Source: Halobacteroidaceae bacterium
GTDB lineage: Bacteria > Bacillota > Halanaerobiia > B1SED10-174
Reading direction: 5' to 3'
Assembly (NCBI GenBank): GCA_003551665.1
Contig: PUNE01000142.1
Span: 1-62,189, forward strand
Length of the DNA: 62,189 bases
Below the pieces are notes generated by a model, which saw nothing but the letters and a program-made list of their open reading frames with translations, had not been told where the DNA came from and did no database searches. The translations under genes and the position numbers were made by a program. Shown one piece after another: positions 49,413 to 61,378 of this stretch; position 1 is the first letter of the stretch, and every line of letters begins with the position of its first letter.

Positions 49413-51766
49413 GGTTTTTAACTGGAGCACCTTTTTTACTGCCGGTTTTTTTTCTCGTGGGGGGAATCGTTTTTGCCCGGGGTTACTTTTTGGTACTCCC
49501 CCTGTTTTTTTGTGTATTTATTCTGACCAGGAAAAAAGATAGGGGGGTGATTTTGCCCCTGGTTTTTCTCCTGGGGATTTTTGTCTGGGGTAAAGGGGCC
49601 ACAAATTATGAGCAGGCTGACCTGCATAGTTTTCCTGAAGAAACACAGTTAATCAGAGGCCAGGTTAAAGAAAAAGATGGGGACCGATTTCTCCTTGGCG
49701 ATGTTGAAGTTAAAACCGCCTCCGGCTGGATGGAGGCAGAGGGAAAGTACTGGATGTGGGTCAGGAGTAAAGAAGGGTTGAAAAGTGGAGATTTCATAAA
49801 GTCAAAAGGAACTTTCAGGCCGCTGGAGCCTCCATCCAACCCTGGGCAGCCTGACTGGAGAATGCAAGACCTTGCAGTGGGTGTCTGGGGCAGGATTTTT
49901 CTGGAAACCCATTCTTTGGAGGTTAACGGCCATAAAGGGTTACCCCTTCAAACAGCAAGAGAATTTTTGCAACAGAGAATGGAAAAGGTTCTGGGCGAAG
50001 AAAGGGGAGCTCTTCTTGCTGCCCTGCTTCTCGGCAGGAGAAGCGCAATAGATGTTGATACAAGGGACTTTTTCTATTCTGGGGGTCTGGGCCACATTCT
50101 TGCTGTTTCGGGACTGCACATGGGTTTTATTGCTCTAATTGTTTGGGTGGGAGTTGAGCAATTGCCTCTACCGGGCAGAGGCAGGACAGTGTTATTTTGC
50201 CTGGGAATAGTTCTATATATGGCACTGGCTGGGTGGAGAACCTCGGTAATCAGGGCAGGGGTTATGGTGCTTGGATTTCGGGTTGGAAAGGAACTGGAGC
50301 GAGGAGATAATCCCATCAATTTTTTAAGCCTTGCTGCATTTTTTTTGTTGCTTTACAGTCCATTTCACCTCTGGACTCCAGGTTTCCAGCTTTCCTTTCT
50401 GATTACTTTTTTCATTATTATGGGTAAAAAGTTTCTGCTAAAAATCAGGGGAAAATTGATGCAGGGGATCTATATTTCCTCTATTGCAACGCTGGCCGCC
50501 TTTCCTTTAACCGCATACCATTTTCAAACGATTAACCCTTTGAATTTCCTTGCCAATATCTGGGCACTCCCCTTAACGGGTGTTATTGTTATGAGTGGTT
50601 TCTGTGGGTTCATTCCACTCGTGGGGGAAATTTTGTGGCGGCTGGTTACCCTTCCTGCTATTACTGTTTTGGAGAGGGCACTTGAGATATGGGCAGGGTT
50701 TCCTGGAACAAGTCTATCAGTTTCGCCTCCGCCACTTATGGGGATTTTGTTTTTTTATCTGGTTTTAACACTGGTTTTGTTCTGGCTGGAGCCAACAAAG
50801 ATTCCTCTCTGGCAGAATTATAAAAACAGGGTTACAATAAGGCTTTTGCCCCTTTTGGCTTTACTTCTTGCTGCAACCATCGTTTTTTCACGCCTGGGGG
50901 AGGATAAAACCAGGATCACTTTTTTGGATGTAGGGCAGGGGGATGCAGTCCACATTTATATTCCAGAAGTGGGCAACTTAATGGTTGATGCAGGTGGAGA
51001 AAGAGGGCCGGAAGGGGATTGGATTGGAGAGAGGATAATTCTTCCCTACTTAAGGGCTATGGGGATAAGAGAACTAGAAGCAATTTTTATCAGTCATTTC
51101 CATGAAGATCATTACAGGGGTTTCCTCGGTGTTCTGGAAAACAAAAAAATAGGACCTGTTTATGGACCTCCCCTGCATGAAGTTTGGCAGGAAGAAGAGT
51201 TTTTTCAGAAACTAAAATGTGGCAAGGAAGGGTATACTCCCCTAAAGCGGGGGGATCGTTTTAAGCTTGCTCAGGGGGTAAAAATTGATGTGCTTCACCC
51301 TGGCCCGGAACTAATACACGCCTCAGCTTTGAATAATAATTCCATCGTTTTAAATTTGGTTATTGGAGAATGGAGTTTCTTGTTAACCGGTGATATAGAA
51401 GCAGAAGCAGAACGAGAACTCATCCAGGAAGAGATTTTGCCCCGGGCTGAAATTTTAAAGGTTGCCCATCACGGTAGTTCCACTTCCACCAGCACTTCAT
51501 TTTTAGAAAGGGTTCGGCCCCTTACCGCCGTTATTCAGGTTGGGCATAATCACTTTGGTCACCCCGATCCAGAGGTTATTGCAAACCTGGAAAGAGCTGG
51601 GGTGAGGGTCTTTTCCACTTTGGAACACGGGGCTGTTATTTTTTCTATTGACAGGGACGGAAACCTGCAGGTAAAAAGCTGGGGTGAGAAATATTGTGAG
51701 CTGTTCCCTCTTAGGGAGTTAATGGAGGAAATAAAGAATTCCTTAACCGGCAATTTTTACCGGTGA
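49409..51766 (+). CDS. comEC: DNA internalisation channel ComEC
   Basis: A 785-aa multipass protein starting at TTG 49409. Order of parts: N-terminal helices with an OB-like DUF4131 domain (about residues 25-190), the Competence domain helices (about 215-480, with GHILAVSGLHMGFIAL), and a C-terminal metallo-beta-lactamase domain (about 520-770) with TFLDVGQGDAVHI, ISHFHEDHYRG and AHHGSSTSTS. It forms the membrane channel for single-stranded DNA in transformation, with the C-terminal domain possibly degrading one strand. All three motifs are intact. Confidence 0.93.
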   Translation: MRFLTGAPFLLPVFFLVGGIVFARGYFLVLPLFFCVFILTRKKDRGVILPLVFLLGIFVWGKGATNYEQADLHSFPEETQLIRGQVKEKDGDRFLLGDVEVKTASGWMEAEGKYWMWVRSKEGLKSGDFIKSKGTFRPLEPPSNPGQPDWRMQDLAVGVWGRIFLETHSLEVNGHKGLPLQTAREFLQQRMEKVLGEERGALLAALLLGRRSAIDVDTRDFFYSGGLGHILAVSGLHMGFIALIVWVGVEQLPLPGRGRTVLFCLGIVLYMALAGWRTSVIRAGVMVLGFRVGKELERGDNPINFLSLAAFFLLLYSPFHLWTPGFQLSFLITFFIIMGKKFLLKIRGKLMQGIYISSIATLAAFPLTAYHFQTINPLNFLANIWALPLTGVIVMSGFCGFIPLVGEILWRLVTLPAITVLERALEIWAGFPGTSLSVSPPPLMGILFFYLVLTLVLFWLEPTKIPLWQNYKNRVTIRLLPLLALLLAATIVFSRLGEDKTRITFLDVGQGDAVHIYIPEVGNLMVDAGGERGPEGDWIGERIILPYLRAMGIRELEAIFISHFHEDHYRGFLGVLENKKIGPVYGPPLHEVWQEEEFFQKLKCGKEGYTPLKRGDRFKLAQGVKIDVLHPGPELIHASALNNNSIVLNLVIGEWSFLLTGDIEAEAERELIQEEILPRAEILKVAHHGSSTSTSTSFLERVRPLTAVIQVGHNHFGHPDPEVIANLERAGVRVFSTLEHGAVIFSIDRDGNLQVKSWGEKYCELFPLRELMEEIKNSLTGNFYR

Positions 51767-51859
51767 AAAATGCATAGAGGAGAAGTTAAATTACTTCCAA
51801 AAAAAAGAGGGAAAGATAATTTTAAACAAGAATTTATCAAGGGGAAAGGAGAGAAGGTT

Positions 51860-52900
51860 ATGCTTTCTGAACTGGAAAAAGAATTAAAAAAGGAAAAAGA
51901 CAACCTTTCCCCGATTTACCTGGTCGGGGGTGATAACCCTTATTTAATTGAAAAATTTGTCGAGGGCATGGTTAGAAAGATTGTTCCAGAGGAAAAAAGG
52001 TCGTTTAACTGGGTGAAAATTGATGAAGACGAGGAAAATGCCCTGGAAAAATTACAGACTTCTATTCGCACTGTAAGTATGCTGGGAGGGGAAAAGGTTG
52101 TCCAGTTTCGTCCCCGCAGGCTTTTTAGAGGGAAGGATTCTAACCGGGAGGAAAGGTTTTTAAATATCCTTAACCAAATACCCAGGGGAACATATCTTAT
52201 CCTTACCGCAGGGGAAGATATTGATAAACGGACCAGGGTTTTCAAGCAGAGCAAGAAAAAGGTTCGCTTCCTGGAAAGCCACTCTCTCAAAGGGCGAAAT
52301 CTTCATGCCTGGATCAATCAACAGGTAAAAAAAAGAGGCAAGGTAATTGACCGGGAAGCCCTTTTTTTCCTGGAGCATGCTTTTTATAACAAGTTATATG
52401 TTATTGAAAATGAACTGGAAAAGGTATTTCTGTTCATGGGAGACCAGAAAAAAATTACCCGGCCACTTCTGGAGGAAATTATTTCCACTGACCGGGTTTT
52501 GCATGATAAATTTATTTTTGAATGGCTCGATGCCATCAGCAAACAGGAAGTCCACAGAGCCCTGGAAATGCTTGGAGAAATGCTAAGCCAGGGAACAAAG
52601 CCTGTATATATCTTTACAATGCTGGCCCGTCAGGTTCGCCTTTTGGCCCTTTGCTGGGAATTAAAAAAGAAAGGTTTTTCCCAACAGGAAGCAATCAAAA
52701 AACTGGGAGAAAAGCCCTATCCAGTTCAACTGGGCTACAGGTTTGCAGGAAAATTTTCTTTTGCAGAACTTTTCTTCCTGTGGCAGGAAGTTTTCCAAGT
52801 GAGCGAAAGGATTGTCCGGGGGCAGATGGAATGGCAGCCTTCCCTGGAAATGTTCCTTTTTCGCTGGAAAGATTATAATAAAAGAAAAACCCGCTCCTGA
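51860..52900 (+). CDS. holA: DNA polymerase III subunit delta
   Basis: A 346-aa clamp-loader subunit. ATG 51860 follows AAAGGAGAG; upstream in-frame codons from 51770 are unlikely. The first domain has LSPIYLVGGDNPYLIEKFVE, the second AAA-like part RGTYLILTAGEDIDKRTRVFKQ, and the C-terminal helical collar contains RQVRLLALCWELKKKG. It opens the sliding clamp. Its stop lies in the left arm of the rpsT terminator. Confidence 0.91.
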   Translation: MLSELEKELKKEKDNLSPIYLVGGDNPYLIEKFVEGMVRKIVPEEKRSFNWVKIDEDEENALEKLQTSIRTVSMLGGEKVVQFRPRRLFRGKDSNREERFLNILNQIPRGTYLILTAGEDIDKRTRVFKQSKKKVRFLESHSLKGRNLHAWINQQVKKRGKVIDREALFFLEHAFYNKLYVIENELEKVFLFMGDQKKITRPLLEEIISTDRVLHDKFIFEWLDAISKQEVHRALEMLGEMLSQGTKPVYIFTMLARQVRLLALCWELKKKGFSQQEAIKKLGEKPYPVQLGYRFAGKFSFAELFFLWQEVFQVSERIVRGQMEWQPSLEMFLFRWKDYNKRKTRS

Positions 52901-52916
52901 TATGGAGGCGGGTAAA
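52883..52916. terminator. Terminator shared by holA and rpsT
   Basis: ACCCGCTCC and GGAGGCGGGT pair with one bulge around six bases; the minus strand continues with TTTTTCTTT. It mainly ends rpsT. Confidence 0.8.
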
Positions 52917-52919
52917 AAC

Positions 52920-53186
52920 TTAAGAAGCAGTTTTATTGTAAAGGCGAGCCAGGCGAGATTTTTTTCGGGCAGCATTGTTTTTATGGAGTATGCCTTTGGC
53001 TACGCTCTGGTCAATTATTTTTTGTACTCTTACCAGTTCCTGGGAGGATTTTTCCCTGTCCCCTTCCAGGGCAGCCCGTTCAAAACGTTTAATTGCGGTT
53101 TTGAGCCTTGATTTTAAAAGCCTGTTACGGCGGGTTTTTCTTTCAGTAATACGAACACGCTTTTTTGCTGATTCAATAATGGGCAT
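52920..53186 (-). CDS. rpsT: 30S ribosomal protein S20
   Basis: An 88-aa basic protein starting at the minus-strand ATG 53186 after GAGGTGAAACC. IESAKKRVRITERKTRRNR and SVAKGILHKNNAARKKSRLA are the S20 motifs. It binds 16S rRNA in 30S assembly. It sits, as usual in Bacillota, opposite holA. Confidence 0.96.
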   Translation of the reverse strand: MPIIESAKKRVRITERKTRRNRLLKSRLKTAIKRFERAALEGDREKSSQELVRVQKIIDQSVAKGILHKNNAARKKSRLARLYNKTAS

Positions 53187-53312
53187 GGTTTCACCTCCTC
53201 TGGGGTTTTTGCAACACATAAATTTTATCACGCCTTTAAGGATAATGCAAGAGGTAAAAAAAGAAGCCTCTGGAGAACATAATAAGAGGTTTTGGAAAAG
53301 GGGGAGTTGCAA

Positions 53313-53720
53313 TTGTATGCAAGTACTCATTTCGCAACTGGAGCTGCAATTGGCAAAATGGTTGGCAGCAACTGGCTGGCCTTTCTTCTGGGAATATTAA
53401 GCCACATTATCCTGGATATTATTCCCCATCACGATTACCGGGGAAGGCGGGGAATATTTCTTGACACACTGGTAACCGGTGCCATGGTGCTCTGGTTGCT
53501 CCCATATCCTTCATACATTCTCTGGGGAGCGATTGGGGGAGCCCTGCCCGATCTTGAAGTGGTAATCAGTTATCTTTTTTTCAAAAAGAAAGGGCCTCGC
53601 TTTTTCCCCACCCACAGTGGTATGCTTCCCCACAGGTACTGGAATTTGCCTTATGGATTTTTAGTCCAGGCAGGGGTTATGCTTACGGCAATTATTTTCC
53701 TCCTGGCAAAGGTTGCTTGA
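53313..53720 (+). CDS. Membrane-bound metal-dependent hydrolase-like protein
   Basis: A 135-aa membrane protein; TTG 53313 is seven bases after GGGGGAG, though TTG 53307 is possible. MYASTHFATGAAIGKMVG starts the first helix, and LGILSHIILDIIPHHDYRG carries several His and Asp residues as in the LexA-independent YdjM/DUF457 group of putative metal-dependent hydrolases. GALPDLEVV and FPTHSGMLPHRY add further candidate metal ligands. The function is unknown. It occupies the spot where gpr, spoIIP, lepA and hemW usually lie. Confidence 0.68.
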   Translation: MYASTHFATGAAIGKMVGSNWLAFLLGILSHIILDIIPHHDYRGRRGIFLDTLVTGAMVLWLLPYPSYILWGAIGGALPDLEVVISYLFFKKKGPRFFPTHSGMLPHRYWNLPYGFLVQAGVMLTAIIFLLAKVA

Positions 53721-53728
53721 TTTGTCGG

Positions 53729-53757
53729 TTGACAAAGGAGGGGTATGGTGTTATTTT
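53729..53757 (+). promoter_or_regulatory. Heat-shock operon promoter
   Basis: TTGACA at 53729-53734, a 17-base spacer, and TATTTT at 53752-53757. Transcription should start near 53764, just before the CIRCE element. Confidence 0.85.
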
Positions 53758-53769
53758 ATTGATAGGATG

Positions 53770-53796
53770 TTAGCACTCGGGTGATTAGAGTGCTAA
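53770..53796 (+). promoter_or_regulatory. CIRCE operator (HrcA binding site)
   Basis: TTAGCACTC, nine bases, GAGTGCTAA: a perfect copy of the CIRCE inverted repeat. HrcA bound here represses the whole hrcA-grpE-dnaK-dnaJ operon until heat stress removes it with help from GroEL. Confidence 0.97.
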
Positions 53797-53815
53797 GGGG
53801 GAGGGTGAGAACCCA

Positions 53816-54853
53816 ATGGAAATGAACGAGAGGAAGAAGGGGATTCTAAAAGCAGTAATTAATGAATTCATCCTTACCGCTGAGCCAATTGGCTCCAGGA
53901 CCATTTCCAAAAAATATGACCTGAACGTTAGCTCGGCAACAATACGGAACGAGATGGCGGACCTGGAAGAACTTGGATATCTACAACAACCGCATACTTC
54001 TGCCGGACGTATTCCTTCAGACAAGGGGTACCGTTTTTATGTTGACAGCCTAATTAATATTGAGAAAATTCCAGAAAGCTTTGAAGAAATGATCCGTCAA
54101 AAATACCTGGCTCGGAAAAAGGAGGTTCAGGATATTGTCCAGGTGACATCCCGGATGCTATCCCACCTTACCAGGTACACAGCCCTGGTAGCCAGCCCCA
54201 GTTCACCGGAGTATTTTTTCCAGCACCTGCAGCTTGTCCCTCTGGAGGGCAAAAAAGTTGCAGTTATAGTCGTTATCAGCTCCGGTCTTGTCCAGCACCA
54301 GACAGTAACTCTACAAAACAGGCCTTCCCGGGAGGAGCTCGAGCATATTTCCAGGCTGATAAATGATCGCCTACAGGGTTTGGAGCTGGGAAGAATCAGC
54401 AACGATGTTTTCCGGGAACTGGAAAAAGAATTGAGAGACAGGACAATTTTCCGAGAACTATATAGGTCCCTTCTTGAATTCTTTTCAGAGGAAGGTATGA
54501 ATCAGGAGTGGGGGAAAATTCACCTCGATGGAGCTACCAATATACTGGAACAGCCTGAATTTTCCGACCTGGAAAAGGTCAAAGTATTCCTTAAACTATT
54601 TGAACAGGAAGATATGTTGAAGGAGTTATTGAATAAAATACCTGCAGAAGGTTTGCAGGTTGTTATTGGCAAAGAAGTACCCCTGGAAGAGATTAGAGAC
54701 TGCAGCCTGGTAGTTGCAGATTATTCTTTCCAGGATAAAACCGTTGGCAAGATGGCAATTTTAGGGCCCACCAGGATGAATTACCCAAAAGTAATGGCTA
54801 CGGTTAACTTTATGGCAGAAGTATTAAGCAAGGTTTTACGCGAGGAGGATTGA
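53816..54853 (+). CDS. hrcA: Heat-inducible transcription repressor HrcA
   Basis: A 345-aa repressor. The winged-helix part contains ERKKGILKAVINEFILTAEPIGSRTI (region, residues 5-30), VSSATIRNEMADLEELGYL and the TSAGRIPSDKGYRFYV signature (about residues 62-77). The C-terminal part is the GAF-like dimerisation domain ending TMNFMAEVLS-like. It binds CIRCE directly upstream, giving autoregulation. Confidence 0.96.
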   Translation: MEMNERKKGILKAVINEFILTAEPIGSRTISKKYDLNVSSATIRNEMADLEELGYLQQPHTSAGRIPSDKGYRFYVDSLINIEKIPESFEEMIRQKYLARKKEVQDIVQVTSRMLSHLTRYTALVASPSSPEYFFQHLQLVPLEGKKVAVIVVISSGLVQHQTVTLQNRPSREELEHISRLINDRLQGLELGRISNDVFRELEKELRDRTIFRELYRSLLEFFSEEGMNQEWGKIHLDGATNILEQPEFSDLEKVKVFLKLFEQEDMLKELLNKIPAEGLQVVIGKEVPLEEIRDCSLVVADYSFQDKTVGKMAILGPTRMNYPKVMATVNFMAEVLSKVLREED

Positions 54854-54855
54854 GG

Positions 54856-57358
<2,503 letters not shown>

Positions 57359-57376
57359 TAAGAGGTGGTGACCGCT

Positions 57377-58501
57377 TTGGCGGCCAAAAAAGACTATTAT
57401 GAAATCCTGGGTATCAGCCGGGATGCCGAACAGGAAGAAATAAAAAAAGCATATCGAAAGCTGACCAGGCAATATCACCCTGACCGCAATCCAGATGATC
57501 CCCAGGCTTCGGATAAATTTAAAGAAATAACTGAAGCCTACAAGGTTCTTTCTGACCCACATAAAAGGGCTCAGTACGACCGCTACGGCCATTCTGGGAT
57601 GGAAGGTGCTGATTTTGGCGACTTTGGTGATTTTAGCCAGGATTTCAGTGGCTTTGAAGATATTTTTGATATGTTCTTCGGGGGGCGGCGGACCAGAACT
57701 TCCCGGCGCCCTCGCCGGGGAGCAGATCTCCAGTACCAGTTAAATCTTAAGTTTGAGGAAGCAGCCTTTGGCGGTGAGAAAGAGATTTCCATTCCCCGGG
57801 TAGAGAACTGCCCTGACTGTGGAGGCAGTGGGTCTCAACCCGGTTCACATCCCGAAACCTGTCCCCAGTGCGGGGGGCGTGGAGAGGTTAGTTACCGCCA
57901 CCAGACAGCGTTTGGTAATTTTGTCCAGACTCGAACCTGCGAACGGTGTCGGGGAGAAGGGCAGATAATCACAGATCCCTGTAAAACCTGCAATGGCCAG
58001 GGTCAGGTTCGTCGGCAGCGAAATCTCAAGGTAAATATTCCCCCAGGAGTGGATACCGGCCACAAACTCAGGATGGCTGGAGAAGGAGAGGCAGGGCCCA
58101 ATAATGGTCCCCCAGGAGATCTTTATATTGTTATCGAAGTTGAACCCCATTCCGTTTTCCGGCGTGAGGGGAGCGACCTTTATTGCCAGGTTCCCATTAG
58201 TATCGTCCAGGCCATTTTGGGTGATGAAATCCAGGTGCCCACTCTGGAAGGCAAGGTTTCTCTGAAGATCCCATCGGGAACCCAGCCGGGCAGAAGGTTC
58301 CGGTTAAAAAATAAAGGCCTGCAGAATATCCAGGGATATGGCCGGGGGGATCTTTACGTGGAAGCCCGGGTTGTTATCCCAGAAAAAACCAACCGCAAAC
58401 AGCGGGAGTTGCTGGAGGAGTTTGCCCAAATAAGTGGTGACGAGATTAATCCCGAACAGAAGAGCTTTCTGAAAAAAGTTCGGGATGCCTTTGGGGTGTG
58501 A
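57377..58501 (+). CDS. dnaJ: Molecular chaperone DnaJ
   Basis: A 374-aa type I Hsp40. TTG 57377 ([14 protein letters not shown]) follows AGAGGTGGTGA; the GTG at 57365 is possible but gives an unusual extension. The J-domain has YHPDRNPDD (HPD). A Gly/Phe-rich linker ([13 protein letters not shown]) follows. The zinc-finger region has four CxxCxGxG-type repeats ([32 protein letters not shown]), then the C-terminal substrate-binding domains. Confidence 0.96.
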   Translation: MAAKKDYYEILGISRDAEQEEIKKAYRKLTRQYHPDRNPDDPQASDKFKEITEAYKVLSDPHKRAQYDRYGHSGMEGADFGDFGDFSQDFSGFEDIFDMFFGGRRTRTSRRPRRGADLQYQLNLKFEEAAFGGEKEISIPRVENCPDCGGSGSQPGSHPETCPQCGGRGEVSYRHQTAFGNFVQTRTCERCRGEGQIITDPCKTCNGQGQVRRQRNLKVNIPPGVDTGHKLRMAGEGEAGPNNGPPGDLYIVIEVEPHSVFRREGSDLYCQVPISIVQAILGDEIQVPTLEGKVSLKIPSGTQPGRRFRLKNKGLQNIQGYGRGDLYVEARVVIPEKTNRKQRELLEEFAQISGDEINPEQKSFLKKVRDAFGV

Positions 58502-58505
58502 TGAT

Positions 58506-59375
58506 TTGAAGTTTAAAGAGATTTACCTGGAGATGAATTCCGAAGTTGAAGAAGCCCTTTATCCCCTGCTGCAGGAGCAGGGGATTCAAGGTTGGAACTG
58601 GATAGATAAGGGCAGCCGGGGAGGCTGCCTTTTTTACCTTCCCGCGAATCGCAGCTGGAAGGAAAGAGTTGAAAGAATTAAGAAGAAAGTGGAAAAATTG
58701 AGGGAGTTTGGGCTGGAACCAGGCCCGGTTTCTTTTAATTATAAAGATATTGATTCCCGTTCCTGGGAAAAGAAAATCAAGCAGGCGAGTGAACCCCGGC
58801 AGGTCCTGGAGGGTTTTTGGGTGGTACCTCCTGAGTACCGGGAAGAAGATTTTCCTGAAGGTCTCGTAATCAGGCTGCGGGGTGGAATGGCTTTTGGAAC
58901 CGGGGATCACCCCAGTACAAGGCTGGCCCTTGGTTTTATCCGCGACTGGTTTCAGAATCGGGAAAAGGTTCTTGATCTGGGCACAGGAAGCGGAATCCTG
59001 GCCTTGGCGGCAGCTCGCCTGGGGGCAGGAAAAATCATTGGTATCGATAATGATCCTGAGGCTGTCTCCCTGGCCCGGGAAAATGTCGGTCTGAATGGTC
59101 TGAGTGACAGGGTGACAATTAAAGAGGGCGATCTCCTCCAGGGAATTGAGAATTCCTTTTCGGGGGTAATCATTAACATTCTTTATCCCCAGATCGCTGC
59201 GGTTTTGCCCGAACTGGAAAGGATTACAGAAAAAAACGCCGGATTGATTCTTTCCGGAATCCTTTTCAAGCAACTCCCCATGCTCAGGGAAAAAATATCT
59301 TCCTCGGTCTGGGAAGTAATTGATACCAGGATTGAGGGAGATTGGGCAGGGCTTTACCTGGAAAAAAAGGGGTGA
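58506..59375 (+). CDS. prmA: Ribosomal protein L11 methyltransferase
   Basis: A 289-aa enzyme; TTG 58506 follows GGGGTGTGA. The N-terminal substrate domain (about residues 1-100) recognises L11. LRGGMAFGTGDHPSTRLAL is the PrmA signature, followed by motif I VLDLGTGSGILALAAARLG and INILYPQIAAVLPEL, where Asn-Ile replaces the more common NILA motif. It trimethylates L11. It follows dnaJ by four bases, the usual order in Bacillota. Confidence 0.93.
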   Translation: MKFKEIYLEMNSEVEEALYPLLQEQGIQGWNWIDKGSRGGCLFYLPANRSWKERVERIKKKVEKLREFGLEPGPVSFNYKDIDSRSWEKKIKQASEPRQVLEGFWVVPPEYREEDFPEGLVIRLRGGMAFGTGDHPSTRLALGFIRDWFQNREKVLDLGTGSGILALAAARLGAGKIIGIDNDPEAVSLARENVGLNGLSDRVTIKEGDLLQGIENSFSGVIINILYPQIAAVLPELERITEKNAGLILSGILFKQLPMLREKISSSVWEVIDTRIEGDWAGLYLEKKG

Positions 59376-59379
59376 TAAT

Positions 59380-60120
59380 TTGACCAACCTTTTTGTTTCC
59401 AACCCACCAGAAGAAGGGCATGAGATTGCTGTGAGCGGGGAAGACCATCACTATCTTGCCCGGGTTTTGCGGGTTTCGCCGGGCACAGAAATCAACCTTC
59501 TCGATGGAAAGGGTGGGGTCTTTTTCGCCCGTGTCAGGGAGGTTGGGAAAAAAGAAACCCTTATTCAGGTAGAAAAAAAACTGGAGATAAACCGGGAACC
59601 CAAACAAAAGATCCACCTCATGCAGGCCATACCAAAAAAAGACCGGTTTGAATATATTCTGGAAAAGGGAACAGAGCTTGGGATTACCTCGTTTATCCCG
59701 CTTCAATCCAGCCGAACTGTAAAACAGGTTAAAAGGGAAAAGATTTCTGGAAAAATGGAAAGATGGAAGAATATTATTAGGTCATCTGCCCAGCAGGCTG
59801 GGCGGACAGTCCTTCCGAATATTGAGTTTCCAGTTCGTTGGGAAGAAATCAAGGAAATAAGCAAACATTATGACTGTTTGTTATGGGCGTGGGAAAAATC
59901 GGAAAATTCTTTGGGCGGGTTTTTTCAGGGATCCAAACCCGGGGAAAAGGTGCTTCTGGTAATTGGTCCGGAGGGAAGTTTTTCTCCTGAAGAGGAAGAA
60001 GACCTTCAGGAACTTGGTTTTTGGAATTTTTCTCTGGGCGATAGGATTCTGCGGAGTGATACGGCCGGTCTGGTTGCGGCAACTATAATTCTGCACCTTA
60101 CAGGTGATCTGGGGGAATAA
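59380..60120 (+). CDS. rsmE: 16S rRNA m3U1498 methyltransferase
   Basis: A 246-aa SPOUT enzyme; TTG 59380 is four bases after the GGGGTGA ribosome site at 59369-59375. EDHHYLARVLRVSPG forms the PUA-like N-terminal domain, and the SPOUT domain ends with LLVIGPEGSFSPEEEEDL and LRSDTAGLVAATIIL, the knot that binds SAM. It methylates U1498 of 16S rRNA. Confidence 0.94.
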   Translation: MTNLFVSNPPEEGHEIAVSGEDHHYLARVLRVSPGTEINLLDGKGGVFFARVREVGKKETLIQVEKKLEINREPKQKIHLMQAIPKKDRFEYILEKGTELGITSFIPLQSSRTVKQVKREKISGKMERWKNIIRSSAQQAGRTVLPNIEFPVRWEEIKEISKHYDCLLWAWEKSENSLGGFFQGSKPGEKVLLVIGPEGSFSPEEEEDLQELGFWNFSLGDRILRSDTAGLVAATIILHLTGDLGE

Positions 60121-60123
60121 TCT

Positions 60124-61377
60124 GTGGCAAGAGTTACTGTGGTTACTCTTGGTTGTAAGGCTAACCAGTATGATAGTGAACAATTGAAAAATGAGTTTCA
60201 AAAGAGGGGATGGGATGTTGTTGATGCCCAGCAGGATCCGGATGTTCTCCTGGTTAATTCCTGTACGGTTACCAATGAGGCTGCCCGGCAGTCAAGGCAA
60301 CGCCTGCGGAAAATTAAGGGAAACCCCAAAAGGCCCTTTCTTGTTCTCTGGGGTTGTTATCCTCAGGCTTATCCGGGGCAGACAGAGAAAATTCCGGGGG
60401 TAGATCTGGTTCTGGGAAGGAAGGAAATGGACCAGACCGTGGAAATAATTGAAGAGAAAAGCGGGTTAAAATCCTGTGGTAAGGGTAAAATTGAGCAATT
60501 ACCTTTTTCTGCCCGGACCAGGGCTTTTTTAAAGATTGAAGAGGGTTGCGAATCCTTCTGTTCTTACTGTATTGTACCCCGGGCCAGAGGCAGGGTTTGG
60601 AGCAAACCCCTGGACCAGGTTATGCAGGAGGTTGAGATTCTACTGGAAAGAGGCTTTAAGGAGATTGTATTAACCGGAATTCATCTGGGTTATTACGGAA
60701 AAGACCGTGGTGGAGAGACTTCCCTGGAACAGGTCATAAAGGAAATTCTTCAAAAAACCCCCCTTCCGAGGCTGAGGTTGAGTTCACTGGAAATTAACGA
60801 GGTGAGCGAGGAATTGCTTGAACTAATGGGGGGAGATAATGCTCTCTGCCCCCACCTCCACTTGCCTTTGCAGAGCGGAAGTGATAAAATACTGCAGAGG
60901 ATGAACCGAAAATACCTTTCCGGTGAATACCTGGAGAAAGCCCTGTATTTTCAAGGAAAAATTCCCGATCTGGGTGTAACTACCGATATTATGGTTGGTT
61001 TTCCCGGGGAGACTGATACAGACTTTGCCCGAACCGTCGAGCTAGTGGAAAATGTGGGTTTCAGTCGGATCCATGTGTTTTCCTTTTCCAAAAGAGCAGG
61101 TACTCCCGCAGCAGGAATGGAAGGGCAGGTTCCCGGCCCCGAGAAAAAAAGAAGAAACCGGGTTTTAAGGGATATAGGGAATAAACAACAGGCAAAATTT
61201 AATTCTCTTTTCCTTGATAGGGAAATGGATGTCCTGGTTGAAAGTTCGGCTCCAGTTCAGGGCTGGTCTCCCAACTATATCCGGTATTATATTCCCAGAG
61301 AGTATAACCCGGGGCAAGTAGTTCGGGTGAAAGGAAAAAATTTATTCCGAGACGGAATCTGGGGAAAGGAGGGTTAA
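60124..61377 (+). CDS. mtaB: tRNA threonylcarbamoyladenosine methylthiotransferase
   Basis: A 417-aa radical-SAM methylthiotransferase that makes ms2t6A37 in tRNA. The N-terminal UPF0004 domain binds the second cluster (TLGCKANQYDSEQ, VNSCTVTNEAARQ and WGCYPQ). The radical-SAM motif CxxxCxxC is in EGCESFCSYCIVPRARGR (about residue 145). A TRAM domain fragment lies at the C-terminus. GTG 60124 follows the rsmE stop by three bases. Confidence 0.94.
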   Translation: MARVTVVTLGCKANQYDSEQLKNEFQKRGWDVVDAQQDPDVLLVNSCTVTNEAARQSRQRLRKIKGNPKRPFLVLWGCYPQAYPGQTEKIPGVDLVLGRKEMDQTVEIIEEKSGLKSCGKGKIEQLPFSARTRAFLKIEEGCESFCSYCIVPRARGRVWSKPLDQVMQEVEILLERGFKEIVLTGIHLGYYGKDRGGETSLEQVIKEILQKTPLPRLRLSSLEINEVSEELLELMGGDNALCPHLHLPLQSGSDKILQRMNRKYLSGEYLEKALYFQGKIPDLGVTTDIMVGFPGETDTDFARTVELVENVGFSRIHVFSFSKRAGTPAAGMEGQVPGPEKKRRNRVLRDIGNKQQAKFNSLFLDREMDVLVESSAPVQGWSPNYIRYYIPREYNPGQVVRVKGKNLFRDGIWGKEG

Positions 61378-61378
61378 A

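Noticed and set aside
58446-59402. 318-codon minus-strand frame opposite prmA
   Set aside because: It is antisense to a clear prmA gene, has no ribosome site and no family likeness.
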